Assembly: GCF_019218745.1 (NCBI RefSeq)
Contig: NZ_JAHUXA010000010.1
Span: forward strand, 97,806 to 161,805
Direction: 5' to 3'
DNA: 64,000 nucleotides
Origin: Enterobacter sp. ENT03
Lineage (GTDB): Bacteria; Pseudomonadota; Gammaproteobacteria; Enterobacterales; Enterobacteriaceae
In this document: positions 1-8,754 of the stretch, piece after piece
How the letters are laid out: each line of letters starts with the position of its first letter
Numbering within the stretch: position 1 is the first letter of the stretch
Notes under the pieces: generated by a model
Told to the model about the DNA's origin: nothing
Database searches by the model: none
The model's input: the letters and a program-made list of their open reading frames with translations, nothing else
Position numbers and translations under genes: made by a program

Positions 1-424
1 GGCTGTTGCGACTGACGCGCTCCACGTAGGCTTCAATCGCGCCGGAGCCTGCCGAGAAAACAAAGCCGATATACACCCCGCCGCTCAGCGCCCCCAGCCA
101 GATATTGGTTTTCAGCAGCGGCGCGAAAACGTAGAGGAAAAAGGGCGCAAATAAAAACAGCAGCACCGAGATCACCCACAGCAGGTTTTTCTTCAGGCCG
201 AGCTTATCGGAGATCACCCCCAGCACCGGTTGAAAGGCGATGGCAAACAGCGAAACGCAGGAGAAGACGATGCCGGTTTCCGTTTTGGTCAGGCCGATAA
301 TGTCGGACAGCCAAATGGGCAGAAACGGAAAACAGGTCGCCATGATGAAGAAATAGAGGAATACGAACAGGCCAAAAATCCAGAAATTAGGGTTATTTTT
401 ATGGGTAGAGTCGGTGGTATTCAT
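1..424 (-). CDS. rafB: Raffinose/lactose-type proton symporter, 5' part only
   Basis: The reading frame starts at ATG 424-422, after a GAGG-containing leader, and runs off the left edge, so only the first ~141 residues are present. The translation opens MNTTDSTHKNNPNFWIFGL and continues with hydrophobic segments and the loop SDKLGLKKN. This is the LacY/RafB arrangement (oligosaccharide:H+ symporter, major facilitator superfamily, inner membrane). It lies 41 bp downstream of the alpha-galactosidase gene and in the same direction, so it should import the raffinose or melibiose that enzyme hydrolyses. A general LacY-family permease cannot be excluded because the C-terminal part is missing, but the context favours RafB. 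Confidence 0.85.
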   Translation of the reverse strand, partial: MNTTDSTHKNNPNFWIFGLFVFLYFFIMATCFPFLPIWLSDIIGLTKTETGIVFSCVSLFAIAFQPVLGVISDKLGLKKNLLWVISVLLFLFAPFFLYVFAPLLKTNIWLGALSGGVYIGFVFSAGSGAIEAYVERVSRNS

Positions 425-465
425 GTTAATCCCTCAGCTACGGGCCGCGTGGCGGCCCTGCACGA

Positions 466-2589
466 TCATACGCGTTCGAAACCAATCAGAATGGCGCTTT
501 CCGGATCGAGAACCGGTAAGGCCAGACCCGCCACTTTCAGCCATTCACCGCTGACGGTTTGCTCTGTTGTCATCCATGCCGGGAGTTTGCGCATGGTATG
601 GCCGCCCGCCCCGGTCAGCTGAATGTTGGGATCGTCCAGCAGCGTGATGCGATAACGCGCCCCGCTCTCCAGACCCGGCACCCGCAACGGCATCATCAGG
701 CTGTAATCCGGCATCGCTAACTGGCTGACCAGGAACAGCCCTTGCTGCTTATCCTGGCTGACCACCCCCAGCACCTGGGTCGTGGCGTCCGGCATGTCTA
801 CGCGCCAGTGCGTGCCGGAATGGATCAGACCCCGCCACTGCTTATAGAGCGCCGCGTAATGGCGATAGCCTGCACGTTCCTCTTCCCCGGCGCACACCGG
901 ATCCAGCTCCAGCCCCATATGGCCGAACAGCGCCGTCAGGCCGCGGAACGCGATGCTGTGCTGGCGGAAAGTGGCGTGGCAGTGACGATTGCCGATGTGC
1001 GCGCCCATCACTTCCGGCGGGAAGAAATAGCTCATGCCGCGCTGGATCGTATTACGCTCCAGCGCATCGTTGTTATCGGACGCCCAGAAACGGTGGCAGC
1101 GGGTCAGCACTTCGTAATCAATACGCCCGCCGCCGGAGGCGCAGGATTCAAATTCCACGTGCGGGAAGCGGCTGCGCAGCGCGTCGAGCAGACGGTAATA
1201 CTGGCGGGTTTGCGCGTCGGCGGCGGCTTTGCCCTGATGGCCTGGCTGCACCAGCTCGCGGTTCATGTCCCACTTCACATAGTCGATGTCGTGCTCGCCC
1301 AGCAACCAGCTCATGCGTTCCAGCAGATAATCGAAGGCTTGCGGAATGTTCAGGTTCAGCACCAGCTGATGACGGCCAGTGGCCTGCGGATAACCCGGCA
1401 GCGCCAGCACCCAGTCCGGATGGGCGCGATAGAGATCGGCGTTGGGGTTAATCATCTCCGGCTCGACCCAGATGCCGAACTCCATGCCGAGATGCTTAAC
1501 GTGATCGATAACCGGCTTCAGGCCGTCGGGGTATTTTTGCTCGTCGAGATACCAGTCTCCCAGCGCCGCGCGGTCGTCGTTGCGGCCTTTGAACCAGCCA
1601 TCATCAATAATAAAACGCTCAACGCCAAGCGCCGCCGCCTCGTCGGCCATCTGCATGATATAGGCCGGCGAGTGGTTGAAATAGATGCCTTCCCAGGTGT
1701 TGAGGTGCACCGGTCGCGGCTTGTCCTGCGGGAAGCGGATCAGCTCCTCGCGCAGGAAACGGTGGTACTGCTGACTCATGCCATTCAGACCGGCTACCGA
1801 ATAGCTGGCGTACAGCCACGGCGTCCACAGGGTATCGCCCTCGGCAAGCGCCATCTCTCCCGGCAGATAGAGCGCTTCCGCCTGCAAATAGCGGCGGCCA
1901 TCGGTTTTCACTTCGCAGCGCATACGGTGATTACCGCTCCAGCCGAGATGCGCCCCCCACACGTCGCCCTGCATTTCGCTGAAGGCGGGGCTGCCGACGA
2001 TCAGCGCCGGGAAATGTTCGTGTGAACTGCGCCCGCGGCGGCTTTCCAGCACAAAGCTGTCGTGTGAGAGTGTGGTGCGGTGCGGCTGGAATTCGCGGAT
2101 CCAGCGGCCATGGAACGCCATCACCTCCTGCGCGCGCTCGGCGATCGGCAATGTCACCGCCAGGCGATCCACCTGCCAGTCGCCCGCGCGGTTATTGGTC
2201 AGTCCGTGGCGGATTTTCAGCACGCCGCTCGCCGACAGCGCGATCTCGCTGCGCAGTTGCAGGCCCGCCTGCGTGTCTTCGCTGATGATAATCAGCGTCT
2301 GGTCATGCTGTTCGACCTGCGTGGTGGTAAACACCGGGGAACCGTCCAGCCCGCTGCGATGGCCTTCGATACCCGGCGAGCCAAACAGACCGTGACCCAG
2401 CTCCGCCATCAGCGTGACCGGGGCATCGACATCCAGTTTGCCATTGGCCACCGGGCGCTCAAGGCTGGCCGCATCCTGCGGCGAAAAGTCGGCAAGATGC
2501 GCGCCCCAGTAGAGAATTTCGGCGAACGGCCGGGTTTTGATCACCACATCCACCGTGGCGCTTTGCAGGCGTAAAATCGACGTTTCCAT
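466..2589 (-). CDS. rafA: Alpha-galactosidase, GH36
   Basis: Predicted to hydrolyse terminal alpha-1,6-galactosyl residues of raffinose, melibiose and stachyose in the cytoplasm. At 707 residues it has the length of plasmid-borne E. coli RafA. Family GH36 landmarks are present: the nucleophile motif KWDMNR with Asp441, the SCASGGGRID block at about 482-491, and the acid/base motif WASDNNDA with Asp505. An N-terminal beta-supersandwich (about 1-280) precedes the TIM barrel and a C-terminal beta domain. The ATG at 2589 follows an AGGAG ribosome site. It is transcribed from the operator-bearing gap next to rafR and is followed by the permease gene. Confidence 0.93.
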   Translation of the reverse strand: METSILRLQSATVDVVIKTRPFAEILYWGAHLADFSPQDAASLERPVANGKLDVDAPVTLMAELGHGLFGSPGIEGHRSGLDGSPVFTTTQVEQHDQTLIIISEDTQAGLQLRSEIALSASGVLKIRHGLTNNRAGDWQVDRLAVTLPIAERAQEVMAFHGRWIREFQPHRTTLSHDSFVLESRRGRSSHEHFPALIVGSPAFSEMQGDVWGAHLGWSGNHRMRCEVKTDGRRYLQAEALYLPGEMALAEGDTLWTPWLYASYSVAGLNGMSQQYHRFLREELIRFPQDKPRPVHLNTWEGIYFNHSPAYIMQMADEAAALGVERFIIDDGWFKGRNDDRAALGDWYLDEQKYPDGLKPVIDHVKHLGMEFGIWVEPEMINPNADLYRAHPDWVLALPGYPQATGRHQLVLNLNIPQAFDYLLERMSWLLGEHDIDYVKWDMNRELVQPGHQGKAAADAQTRQYYRLLDALRSRFPHVEFESCASGGGRIDYEVLTRCHRFWASDNNDALERNTIQRGMSYFFPPEVMGAHIGNRHCHATFRQHSIAFRGLTALFGHMGLELDPVCAGEEERAGYRHYAALYKQWRGLIHSGTHWRVDMPDATTQVLGVVSQDKQQGLFLVSQLAMPDYSLMMPLRVPGLESGARYRITLLDDPNIQLTGAGGHTMRKLPAWMTTEQTVSGEWLKVAGLALPVLDPESAILIGFERV

Positions 2590-2624
2590 GCATCATCTCC
2601 TGAGTGTTGATGATGTCATCGTTG

Positions 2625-2663
2625 ATCCGAAACGTTTCGGATGCCAACCAAAACGATTCGGAT
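2625..2663 (-). promoter_or_regulatory. Two repressor operators in the rafR-rafA gap
   Basis: Positions 2625-2642 are a perfect 18-bp palindrome (ATCCGAAAC and its complement, central CG). Positions 2646-2663 hold a related but imperfect copy (core CCAAAACGATTCGG). The centres are 21 bp apart, two helical turns, so two repressor dimers could bind the same DNA face. Paired CCGAAACGTTTCGG-type operators around the rafA promoter are known for RafR-controlled raf operons. RafR, encoded just upstream, is the expected ligand. Which boxes serve as -35 and -10 is not clear by eye. Confidence 0.85.
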
Positions 2664-2702
2664 TTGTGATCGGCGTGGGAATTTAGCGTAAAGAAAGCTG
2701 TG

Positions 2703-3698
2703 TCAGGCGGTGACACCCGGACGGAATTCCGGCTGCCACAGCACCTGTAATGTGGCGAGATCTTCACCGGCAATCAGCCGCCGCACCATACCGGCGATCT
2801 GACGGCCCACGCCCTGGCGGGTGGACTGGATCACCGCCGCCACGTCCACCTCGACAATGCTGTCAGCAGGCAAACCGTCGTAGACAATCAGCGCGATGCG
2901 ATTGTCGCCGGTCAGACGCCCGGCATGTGCCAGCGCCATCGCCGCGCCGTCGCCGTGGGTGTTGCAGTCGGTGATGATGGCGGTAGGCGGCTGCGGCAAC
3001 GCCAGCAGTTCACGGGTGGCGTTATACCCTGCGCGACGCGACGGCGGCATGACGCGCAGCCACTCGCGGGAAAGGCCGCTTTCATTGAGCGCGTTGAGAT
3101 AGCCGTTTCGCCGCTGGGTGATAAAAGCCTGAGTATTATTTTCCCCCAGCAGCGCAATGCGCTGATGCCCCTGGTCGATCAAATGGCGAGTGGCACGCCA
3201 GGTACCGGCATGGTTATCGAAATCAAACCAGGCGTAAGGCTCGGAGAGCTGGCTGCGGCCCAGCGCCAGAAAAGGAAAACGCGCGGCCTGTAACTGCTCA
3301 AGACGCGGGTCGTTATCCAGCGTATGGGCGACGATCAGCGCATCCACGCGGCGGCTCTGCACCATGCGCATGTAGCTGTGCTTGTCTGCCAGATCGTCAT
3401 CGGCAATCAGCAGCAGATCGATTTCATGCTGCGCCAGTTCGTGGCTGATCTCCCCCACCATATCCATGAAAACGCTGTTGTTGAGCGGCACGGGATGCAC
3501 CGGAAACACCAGTCCGACGGCGTCGATTTTGCCCATTTTCAGGCGGCGGGCGAAGGTATTGGGACGATACCCCCGGCGCTGCGCTTCAGCCTCCACGCGG
3601 GCGCGCGTTTCCTGCGAAACATCGTCATAACCGTTCAGAGCGCGGCTGACCGTTGTCACCGACAGGCCCAGTTCTTTGGCGATAGCTTTTAACGACAT
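2703..3698 (-). CDS. rafR: LacI-family repressor of the raf operon
   Basis: A 331-residue LacI/GalR-family regulator. The N-terminal helix-turn-helix reads MSLKAIAKELGLSVTTVSRA and is followed by the hinge region and a periplasmic-binding-protein-like sugar domain. The frame is open to 3779, but LacI proteins begin directly at the HTH and a purine-rich leader precedes ATG 3698, so the shorter start is used. It lies directly upstream of rafA with the two operators in between, the arrangement expected of RafR. The likely inducer is melibiose or raffinose (inferred from the family). Confidence 0.87.
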   Translation of the reverse strand: MSLKAIAKELGLSVTTVSRALNGYDDVSQETRARVEAEAQRRGYRPNTFARRLKMGKIDAVGLVFPVHPVPLNNSVFMDMVGEISHELAQHEIDLLLIADDDLADKHSYMRMVQSRRVDALIVAHTLDNDPRLEQLQAARFPFLALGRSQLSEPYAWFDFDNHAGTWRATRHLIDQGHQRIALLGENNTQAFITQRRNGYLNALNESGLSREWLRVMPPSRRAGYNATRELLALPQPPTAIITDCNTHGDGAAMALAHAGRLTGDNRIALIVYDGLPADSIVEVDVAAVIQSTRQGVGRQIAGMVRRLIAGEDLATLQVLWQPEFRPGVTA

Positions 3699-3778
3699 AA
3701 TTTTCCGTGTCAGAGGCTGATGAATGCCGCTAGTGTCCCGCAACGTTATCGGGTCGTCCAGCCTCAAAACCGCTGACA

Positions 3779-3811
3779 TAAAAAATGCCTGCGGGTGAAG
3801 GCAGGCATTTT
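3779..3811 (-). terminator. Rho-independent terminator after the porin gene
   Basis: An 11-bp perfect stem (3782-3792 with 3801-3811, AAAATGCCTGC and its complement) with an 8-nt loop. On the minus strand it is followed by a T run. It ends the porin transcript before rafR. Confidence 0.85.
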
Positions 3812-3834
3812 GACGGTTCTCGCTTCAGACAAAT

Positions 3835-5235
3835 TTAGAAATAGTATTTGAAGCGCACACGGGCACCGTAACGATCATCATCGTCGGAGCGATGCTCCGC
3901 ACTCTCATCGCTGTCGAGGATGGAGTAATACGCCCCCAGATAGATATTAAAGTTCTGCATATTCATTACGTTCGGGATTTGATAAGAGGCGTGAACAGTA
4001 TGAATATCGTAGGTGCCTTCATCGTTGATAAAGCAGTTCTCATCGCGGCAGATGATGCCGGCATAATCATCAATTTTGTTATGCGCATAGATGTAGCCCA
4101 GTTCAAAGCGCTTCCACAGCACGTTAGCCGCCGCCGTGAAATCCTGCTCTTCGTCGGCATCCATATACGCGGCGTTCAGGTTAGCGACAATGCCGTTATC
4201 CGGGTCATTTTTCAGCCCGTTCCAGGTCATGGTTAAGCCATAACCGGTACGATTGGACTGATCGACAAATTTGCCTGTATGATCGTCGGTATAACCGTAG
4301 GCGTTATTAACCACGTTGCTTTCCATCGCTGCAGCGACAGAGAACGCATCTTGCGACCAGGCGATAACCGGACGCATGTAAATGACGTTTTTCTCATGTT
4401 CCACATCGCGGCCATGATAACCGTCTTCGTTAAACAGCGAGGTACCGTTTTCCAGCAGGGAGTTCAGCTCGAAATACCAGTTATCAATCTGTTTGCTGAC
4501 CAGGAAGTTGCCGCCCGCATCAGAACGACCACGGCCTTCTTTCATCATATAGATGTAGCCACTGCCATCGTCATACAGATCGTTGGCGGTGTTACCAGAG
4601 TGCTCAACAAAGGTATCCTGGTTCAGCGGGAACATATCGTAGGCTTCGAAACGACCCATTTTCACCGCCCAGTCGTCTTTCTGACCGAAGAAGAACATGG
4701 CGTCATCCAGGTCCATGGTGCCCGTCATATCTGCCAGCGGCTCGGCACGGAAACCGGCGAAATAGCCGTTATCTAAAGTGCGATTACCTTCAAATCCCAC
4801 TTTAATACGACCGTTCAAATCCCACTGTTCATTGGTCGGGTCATTCTGGAGATCGGCATTGGTCATGGCGACTAAGCCATGGTTACTTTCAGCATCCATG
4901 TTGAATTCAACATCACCATAGATTTTCAGATCGCCATACCCTGCCAGAGACAATGCTGGTGATGTCGCATTTTTACGGACTTCCTCTTTAGAGGCTTCGA
5001 CGGCTTCAACACGAATACTGCCTTGTGCCGCTTTGACCTCTTTGATTTCCGCTGCCTGTTTAACTTTAAGCTGCTGAACCTGATTTTCTGCCGCCGCCGC
5101 ACGGTTTTCCGCGGCGGCCAGACGCGCTTCAAGCTGTTGTAAACGCTGCTCAATACTGCTGTTACTGGTTTTTGCCCAACCGGAACCCGCACACATACTT
5201 AATCCTATTGCCACTGCCAGGATTCTTTTCTTCAT
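3835..5235 (-). CDS. rafY: RafY-like carbohydrate porin
   Basis: A 466-residue outer-membrane protein. A Sec signal peptide (MKKRILAVAIGLSMCAGSGW, cut near AWA) is followed by an alanine/glutamate-rich coiled coil at about 27-85 with heptad-like QLEARLAAAENRAAAAENQ. The remainder is rich in alternating aromatic beta strands and ends in Phe (RFKYYF), as in outer-membrane beta-barrels. A periplasmic coiled coil before the barrel is also seen in ScrY. The position beside raf genes suggests the RafY glycoporin, which admits oligosaccharides. Here the gene lies upstream of rafR and has its own terminator, so it is a separate transcription unit. The exact family assignment is from memory of RafY and not from alignment. 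Confidence 0.68.
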   Translation of the reverse strand: MKKRILAVAIGLSMCAGSGWAKTSNSSIEQRLQQLEARLAAAENRAAAAENQVQQLKVKQAAEIKEVKAAQGSIRVEAVEASKEEVRKNATSPALSLAGYGDLKIYGDVEFNMDAESNHGLVAMTNADLQNDPTNEQWDLNGRIKVGFEGNRTLDNGYFAGFRAEPLADMTGTMDLDDAMFFFGQKDDWAVKMGRFEAYDMFPLNQDTFVEHSGNTANDLYDDGSGYIYMMKEGRGRSDAGGNFLVSKQIDNWYFELNSLLENGTSLFNEDGYHGRDVEHEKNVIYMRPVIAWSQDAFSVAAAMESNVVNNAYGYTDDHTGKFVDQSNRTGYGLTMTWNGLKNDPDNGIVANLNAAYMDADEEQDFTAAANVLWKRFELGYIYAHNKIDDYAGIICRDENCFINDEGTYDIHTVHASYQIPNVMNMQNFNIYLGAYYSILDSDESAEHRSDDDDRYGARVRFKYYF

Positions 5236-5791
5236 TATTTACATTCCTTGAAATAAAGTAGAGTTCGGTGTCGCTGTAATAAGCGATGCCTTGATGTCAA
5301 AATAATTACGATGAATGATATTTTGTATTTATTGATTTAAACGAAACATAAAAACTCCGCTTTACCTCAGGGCGTTCACGTTTTGTATTAATATCAATGC
5401 AGGTGAAAAAAATAATATGATCACATCAGGGTGATGTAAACGCTTACAATATAAGGATCGTGAGCGAGATAACATAAGTACCAGATTTGGAAATCTGTGT
5501 TTTATTAAATCATAAATATGCCGGATGAATTATGGCTATTTACCGATAAAATTAGCGGAATCAATAATATTTTTATATATAAATTAAAATAAGGCATAAC
5601 TCTTACATGCTGTTGTATTTGTCGTTTTAATAATCAGGACGGGATGAATAATATGATTATTAAATGTGCCCCACCTCGCAAATTTACCTTTCACCTGTAA
5701 GAAATATGTCATGCCTGACGGACATATCCCTGCTCAGCGCACCGCCCACCGCCGCTTACAATCGCGTGAACGAGATCAACGGAGTGACAAG
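5236..5791. other. Divergent porin/frvA intergenic region with candidate regulatory sites
   Basis: A 556-bp AT-rich gap without a convincing gene. It holds a LacI/GalR-type dyad at 5435-5448 (TGTAAACGCTTACA, one mismatched pair) and a CRP-like site at 5459-5474 (CGTGA-N6-TAACA). Both are placed to serve the porin gene. No copy of the raf operator seen at 2625-2642 is present, so the porin may not answer to RafR. No clear frv promoter could be fixed. Confidence 0.5.
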
Positions 5792-6238
5792 ATGGCGCAA
5801 CTCACAGCAGACAACATCAACCTTAATATCAGCGGTAACAGCGCCTATTCCGTGCTGAAACAGCTGGCGGATATGGCGGAAAAACAGGGATTCATCAGCG
5901 ATCGCAACGCATTTTTACAAACCCTCCTGCTGCGCGAAAAGCTGCACTCGACGGGCTTTGGCGCAGGCATTGCGGTGCCGCACGGCAAAAGCGCCTGTGT
6001 CACGCAGCCGTTCGTACTGTTTGCCCGTAAAGCGCAGGGCGTTGACTGGCAGGCCAGCGATGATGAACCCGTGCATTGTTGGATATGCCTCGGCGTGCCG
6101 CAGGCCGGAGAAGAAGATCAGGTGAAAATGATCGGCACCCTGTGCCGCAAACTCATTCATGCGGATTTTATCACGCAGCTCAAACAGGGCGGCATGGGCG
6201 ACATTCTCTCGCTGCTTAATCAGACCCTGAGTGAATAA
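5792..6238 (+). CDS. frvA: PTS fructose-like enzyme IIA
   Basis: A 148-residue EIIA of the fructose/mannitol class. The phosphoacceptor histidine is in GIAVPHGKS (His64). The protein takes phosphate from HPr and passes it to the EIIB domain of the next gene. The frame is open upstream to 5666, but GGAGTGACAAG sits just before ATG 5792 and the family begins there; the length equals E. coli FrvA. First gene of frvABXR; the true sugar of this system is not established. Confidence 0.9.
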   Translation: MAQLTADNINLNISGNSAYSVLKQLADMAEKQGFISDRNAFLQTLLLREKLHSTGFGAGIAVPHGKSACVTQPFVLFARKAQGVDWQASDDEPVHCWICLGVPQAGEEDQVKMIGTLCRKLIHADFITQLKQGGMGDILSLLNQTLSE

Positions 6239-6248
6239 GGAGCTTTTC

Positions 6249-7694
6249 ATGGAGACATCGTTACGCCTGGTGGCGATCACCAACTGCCCCGCAGGCATTG
6301 CGCATACCTATATGGTGGCCGAGGCGCTGGAGCAGAAAGCCCGCGCCCTCGGGTACAGCATACAGGTGGAAACGCAGGGGGCCAGCGGCGTGGAAAATCG
6401 CCTCAGCGATGAAGCGATACGTACGGCGGATTACGTCATTCTTGCCACCGGGCGCGGCCTGAGCGCCGAGGATCGCGCGCGCTTCGCCGGTAAGCGGGTC
6501 TATCAGCTCCCTATTTCGCAGGCGCTGAAAAATATCGACCAGATCTTTACCGACTTACCCGCGCAATCGCAGCTGTTCGCGGCGGATAGCAACGTGAAAC
6601 TGGGTAAACAGGACGTCCAGCACGGCAGCGTCATGAGTCACTTAATGGCCGGGGTTTCCGCCGCCCTGCCGTTTGTGATTGGCGGCGGTATTCTGGTCGC
6701 CATTGCCAATATGCTGGTGCAGATGGGGCTGCCGTATACCGATATGGCGAAAAGCGCGCCCTCTTTTACCTGGGTGGTGGAGTCCATCGGCTATCTCGGC
6801 TTTACCTTTATGATCCCGGTGATGGGCGCGTATATTGCCGCGTCCATTGCCGATAAACCCGCCTTCGCGCCAGCCTTTCTGGTCTGCTACCTGGCGAATG
6901 ATAAAGCGCTGCTGGGCACGCAGTCCGGCGCCGGTTTTCTTGGCGCGGTGGTGCTGGGGCTGGCGATAGGCTATTTCGTGCTGTGGTTTCGCAAAGTGAA
7001 GCTCGGCAAGGCGTTGCAGCCACTGCTCGGCTCGATGCTCATCCCCTTTGTGACGCTGCTGGTTTTCGGCGTGCTGACCTATTACGTGGTCGGCCCGGTG
7101 ATGTCCGACATCATGGGCGGTCTGCTGCATTTCCTGAATACTATTCCGCCGTCAATGAAGCTCGGTGCGGCCTTTCTGGTGGGCGCGATGCTGGCGTTCG
7201 ACATGGGCGGCCCGATCAACAAAACCGCGTGGTTCTTCTGCTTTTCACTGCTGGAAAAACACATTTATGACTGGTACGCCATCGTCGGCGTAGTGGCGCT
7301 AATGCCGCCCGTCGCGGCGGGCATTGCCACTTATCTGGCCCCTAAGCTGTTTACCGCACAGGAAAAAGCTGCCGCCAGCAGCGCCATCGTGGTGGGCGCA
7401 ACCGTCGCCACGGAACCCGCTATTCCCTATGCGCTGGCCGCGCCGCTGCCGATGATCACCGCCAATACGCTCTCCGGCGGCATTACCGGCATGCTGGTGA
7501 TCGGCTTCGGGCTGCAACGCCTCGCGCCGGGGCTGGGGGTTTTTGATCCGCTGATTGGCCTGATGTCACCGGCGGGCTCCTTTTATCTGGTGCTGGGATG
7601 CGGCCTGATGATGAATATCGTGCTGATTATTGTCCTGAAAGGATGGTGGCTGAAACGCAAAGCCACCCAACAGGAGGTGACCTGTGAACACTGA
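6249..7694 (+). CDS. frvB: PTS fructose-like enzyme IIBC
   Basis: An EIIB-EIIC fusion of 481 residues. The EIIB phosphocysteine is Cys13 in ITNCPAGIAHT. From about residue 125 a multi-pass EIIC membrane domain follows (glycine-rich LPFVIGGGILVAIANML, then GGPINKTAW). An upstream GTG at 6231 is in frame, but AAGGAG directly precedes ATG 6249, so that start is chosen. It overlaps frvX by 11 bp, indicating translational coupling. Confidence 0.92.
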   Translation: METSLRLVAITNCPAGIAHTYMVAEALEQKARALGYSIQVETQGASGVENRLSDEAIRTADYVILATGRGLSAEDRARFAGKRVYQLPISQALKNIDQIFTDLPAQSQLFAADSNVKLGKQDVQHGSVMSHLMAGVSAALPFVIGGGILVAIANMLVQMGLPYTDMAKSAPSFTWVVESIGYLGFTFMIPVMGAYIAASIADKPAFAPAFLVCYLANDKALLGTQSGAGFLGAVVLGLAIGYFVLWFRKVKLGKALQPLLGSMLIPFVTLLVFGVLTYYVVGPVMSDIMGGLLHFLNTIPPSMKLGAAFLVGAMLAFDMGGPINKTAWFFCFSLLEKHIYDWYAIVGVVALMPPVAAGIATYLAPKLFTAQEKAAASSAIVVGATVATEPAIPYALAAPLPMITANTLSGGITGMLVIGFGLQRLAPGLGVFDPLIGLMSPAGSFYLVLGCGLMMNIVLIIVLKGWWLKRKATQQEVTCEH

Positions 7695-8745
7695 ATTACT
7701 GAAAAGCCTGTGTGAAGCCAGCGCAGTCAGCGGTGACGAGCAGGACGTGCGCGCGTTGCTGATCGCCGCGCTTGCGCCGCACGTCGATGAAATCGCGTTT
7801 GACGGGCTGGGCAGCGTGATTGCCCGCAAAGGCACGCGCGGGCCGAAGGTCGCTGTGGTCGGTCATATGGATGAAGTCGGTTTTATGGTGACGCACATCA
7901 GCGAACAGGGATTTATCCGCTTCGAGACCATCGGCAGCTGGTGGAGCCAGTCGATGCTCAATCATTGCGTCACTGTCCGTACCCGCCACGGCGAGAAAAT
8001 CCCCGGCGTGATCGGCTCCGTTGCGCCCCACGCGCTGTCGGAAAAACAGAAGCAGCAGCCGTTAACCTTTGACGAAATGTTCATTGATATTGGCGCGGCA
8101 AGCGGCGATGAGGTGAAAAGCCGCGGCGTTGCCATTGGCGATTTTATCTGCCCGCAGGCGAATTTTGCCCGCTGGGGCGACGACAAAATCGTTGGTAAAG
8201 CGCTGGATAATCGCGCGGGCTGCGCGCTGATGGTGGAGTTACTTACCAGCGTGGATAACCCGGACATCACGCTGTACGGCGTCGGCAGCGTCGAAGAAGA
8301 AGTCGGCCTGCGCGGGGCGCAAACCTCGGCGGAGCGTATCAGGCCGGATATGGTGATCGTTCTCGATACCGCGGTGGCGGGGGATGTGCCGGGGATCGAC
8401 AGCATAAAATACCCGCTGCGGCTGGGAGATGGCCCGGCGATGATGCTGTTCGATAAGCGCTATTTCCCGAATCAGAAACTGGTGAGCATGGTCAGGGCGT
8501 GCGCTGTCCACAGCGACACGCCGCTACAGTGCTGCACCATGAAAACCGGGGCGACGGATGGCGGGCGTTATAACGTGATGGGCGGCGGGCGACCCGTGGT
8601 GGCGCTCTGTCTGCCAACACGTTATCTCCATGCCACCAGCGGCATGATCTCCGCCCGGGATTATGCCGCCACGCTGACGCTGGTGCGCGATCTGCTGTTA
8701 TCGCTTACTGCCGAAAACGTCCGCGCGCTGACGGATTTTTACTGA
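7684..8745 (+). CDS. frvX: M42-family metallopeptidase-like protein FrvX
   Basis: A 353-residue member of peptidase family M42 (cobalt/zinc aminopeptidases). Metal-site motifs are visible: GHMDEVGF (His61, Asp63), the ALDNRAGC segment, the catalytic EEEVGLRG, DTAVAGD, and a C-terminal His in YLHATSG. It starts at GTG 7684 with the very strong site AGGAGGTGA inside the end of frvB. Its place in a PTS operon matches E. coli; whether it acts on peptides or on a product of the transported sugar is not known. Confidence 0.9.
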   Translation: MNTELLKSLCEASAVSGDEQDVRALLIAALAPHVDEIAFDGLGSVIARKGTRGPKVAVVGHMDEVGFMVTHISEQGFIRFETIGSWWSQSMLNHCVTVRTRHGEKIPGVIGSVAPHALSEKQKQQPLTFDEMFIDIGAASGDEVKSRGVAIGDFICPQANFARWGDDKIVGKALDNRAGCALMVELLTSVDNPDITLYGVGSVEEEVGLRGAQTSAERIRPDMVIVLDTAVAGDVPGIDSIKYPLRLGDGPAMMLFDKRYFPNQKLVSMVRACAVHSDTPLQCCTMKTGATDGGRYNVMGGGRPVVALCLPTRYLHATSGMISARDYAATLTLVRDLLLSLTAENVRALTDFY

Positions 8746-8754
8746 GATCGCCTG

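Noticed and set aside
742..2025. 427-codon plus-strand frame opposite rafA
   Set aside because: Shadow of the GC-rich rafA gene; no start signal and no protein family features.
3699..3779. Longer N-terminus for RafR
   Set aside because: The extra 27 residues precede the helix-turn-helix with no family match, and a start with leader signal exists at 3698.
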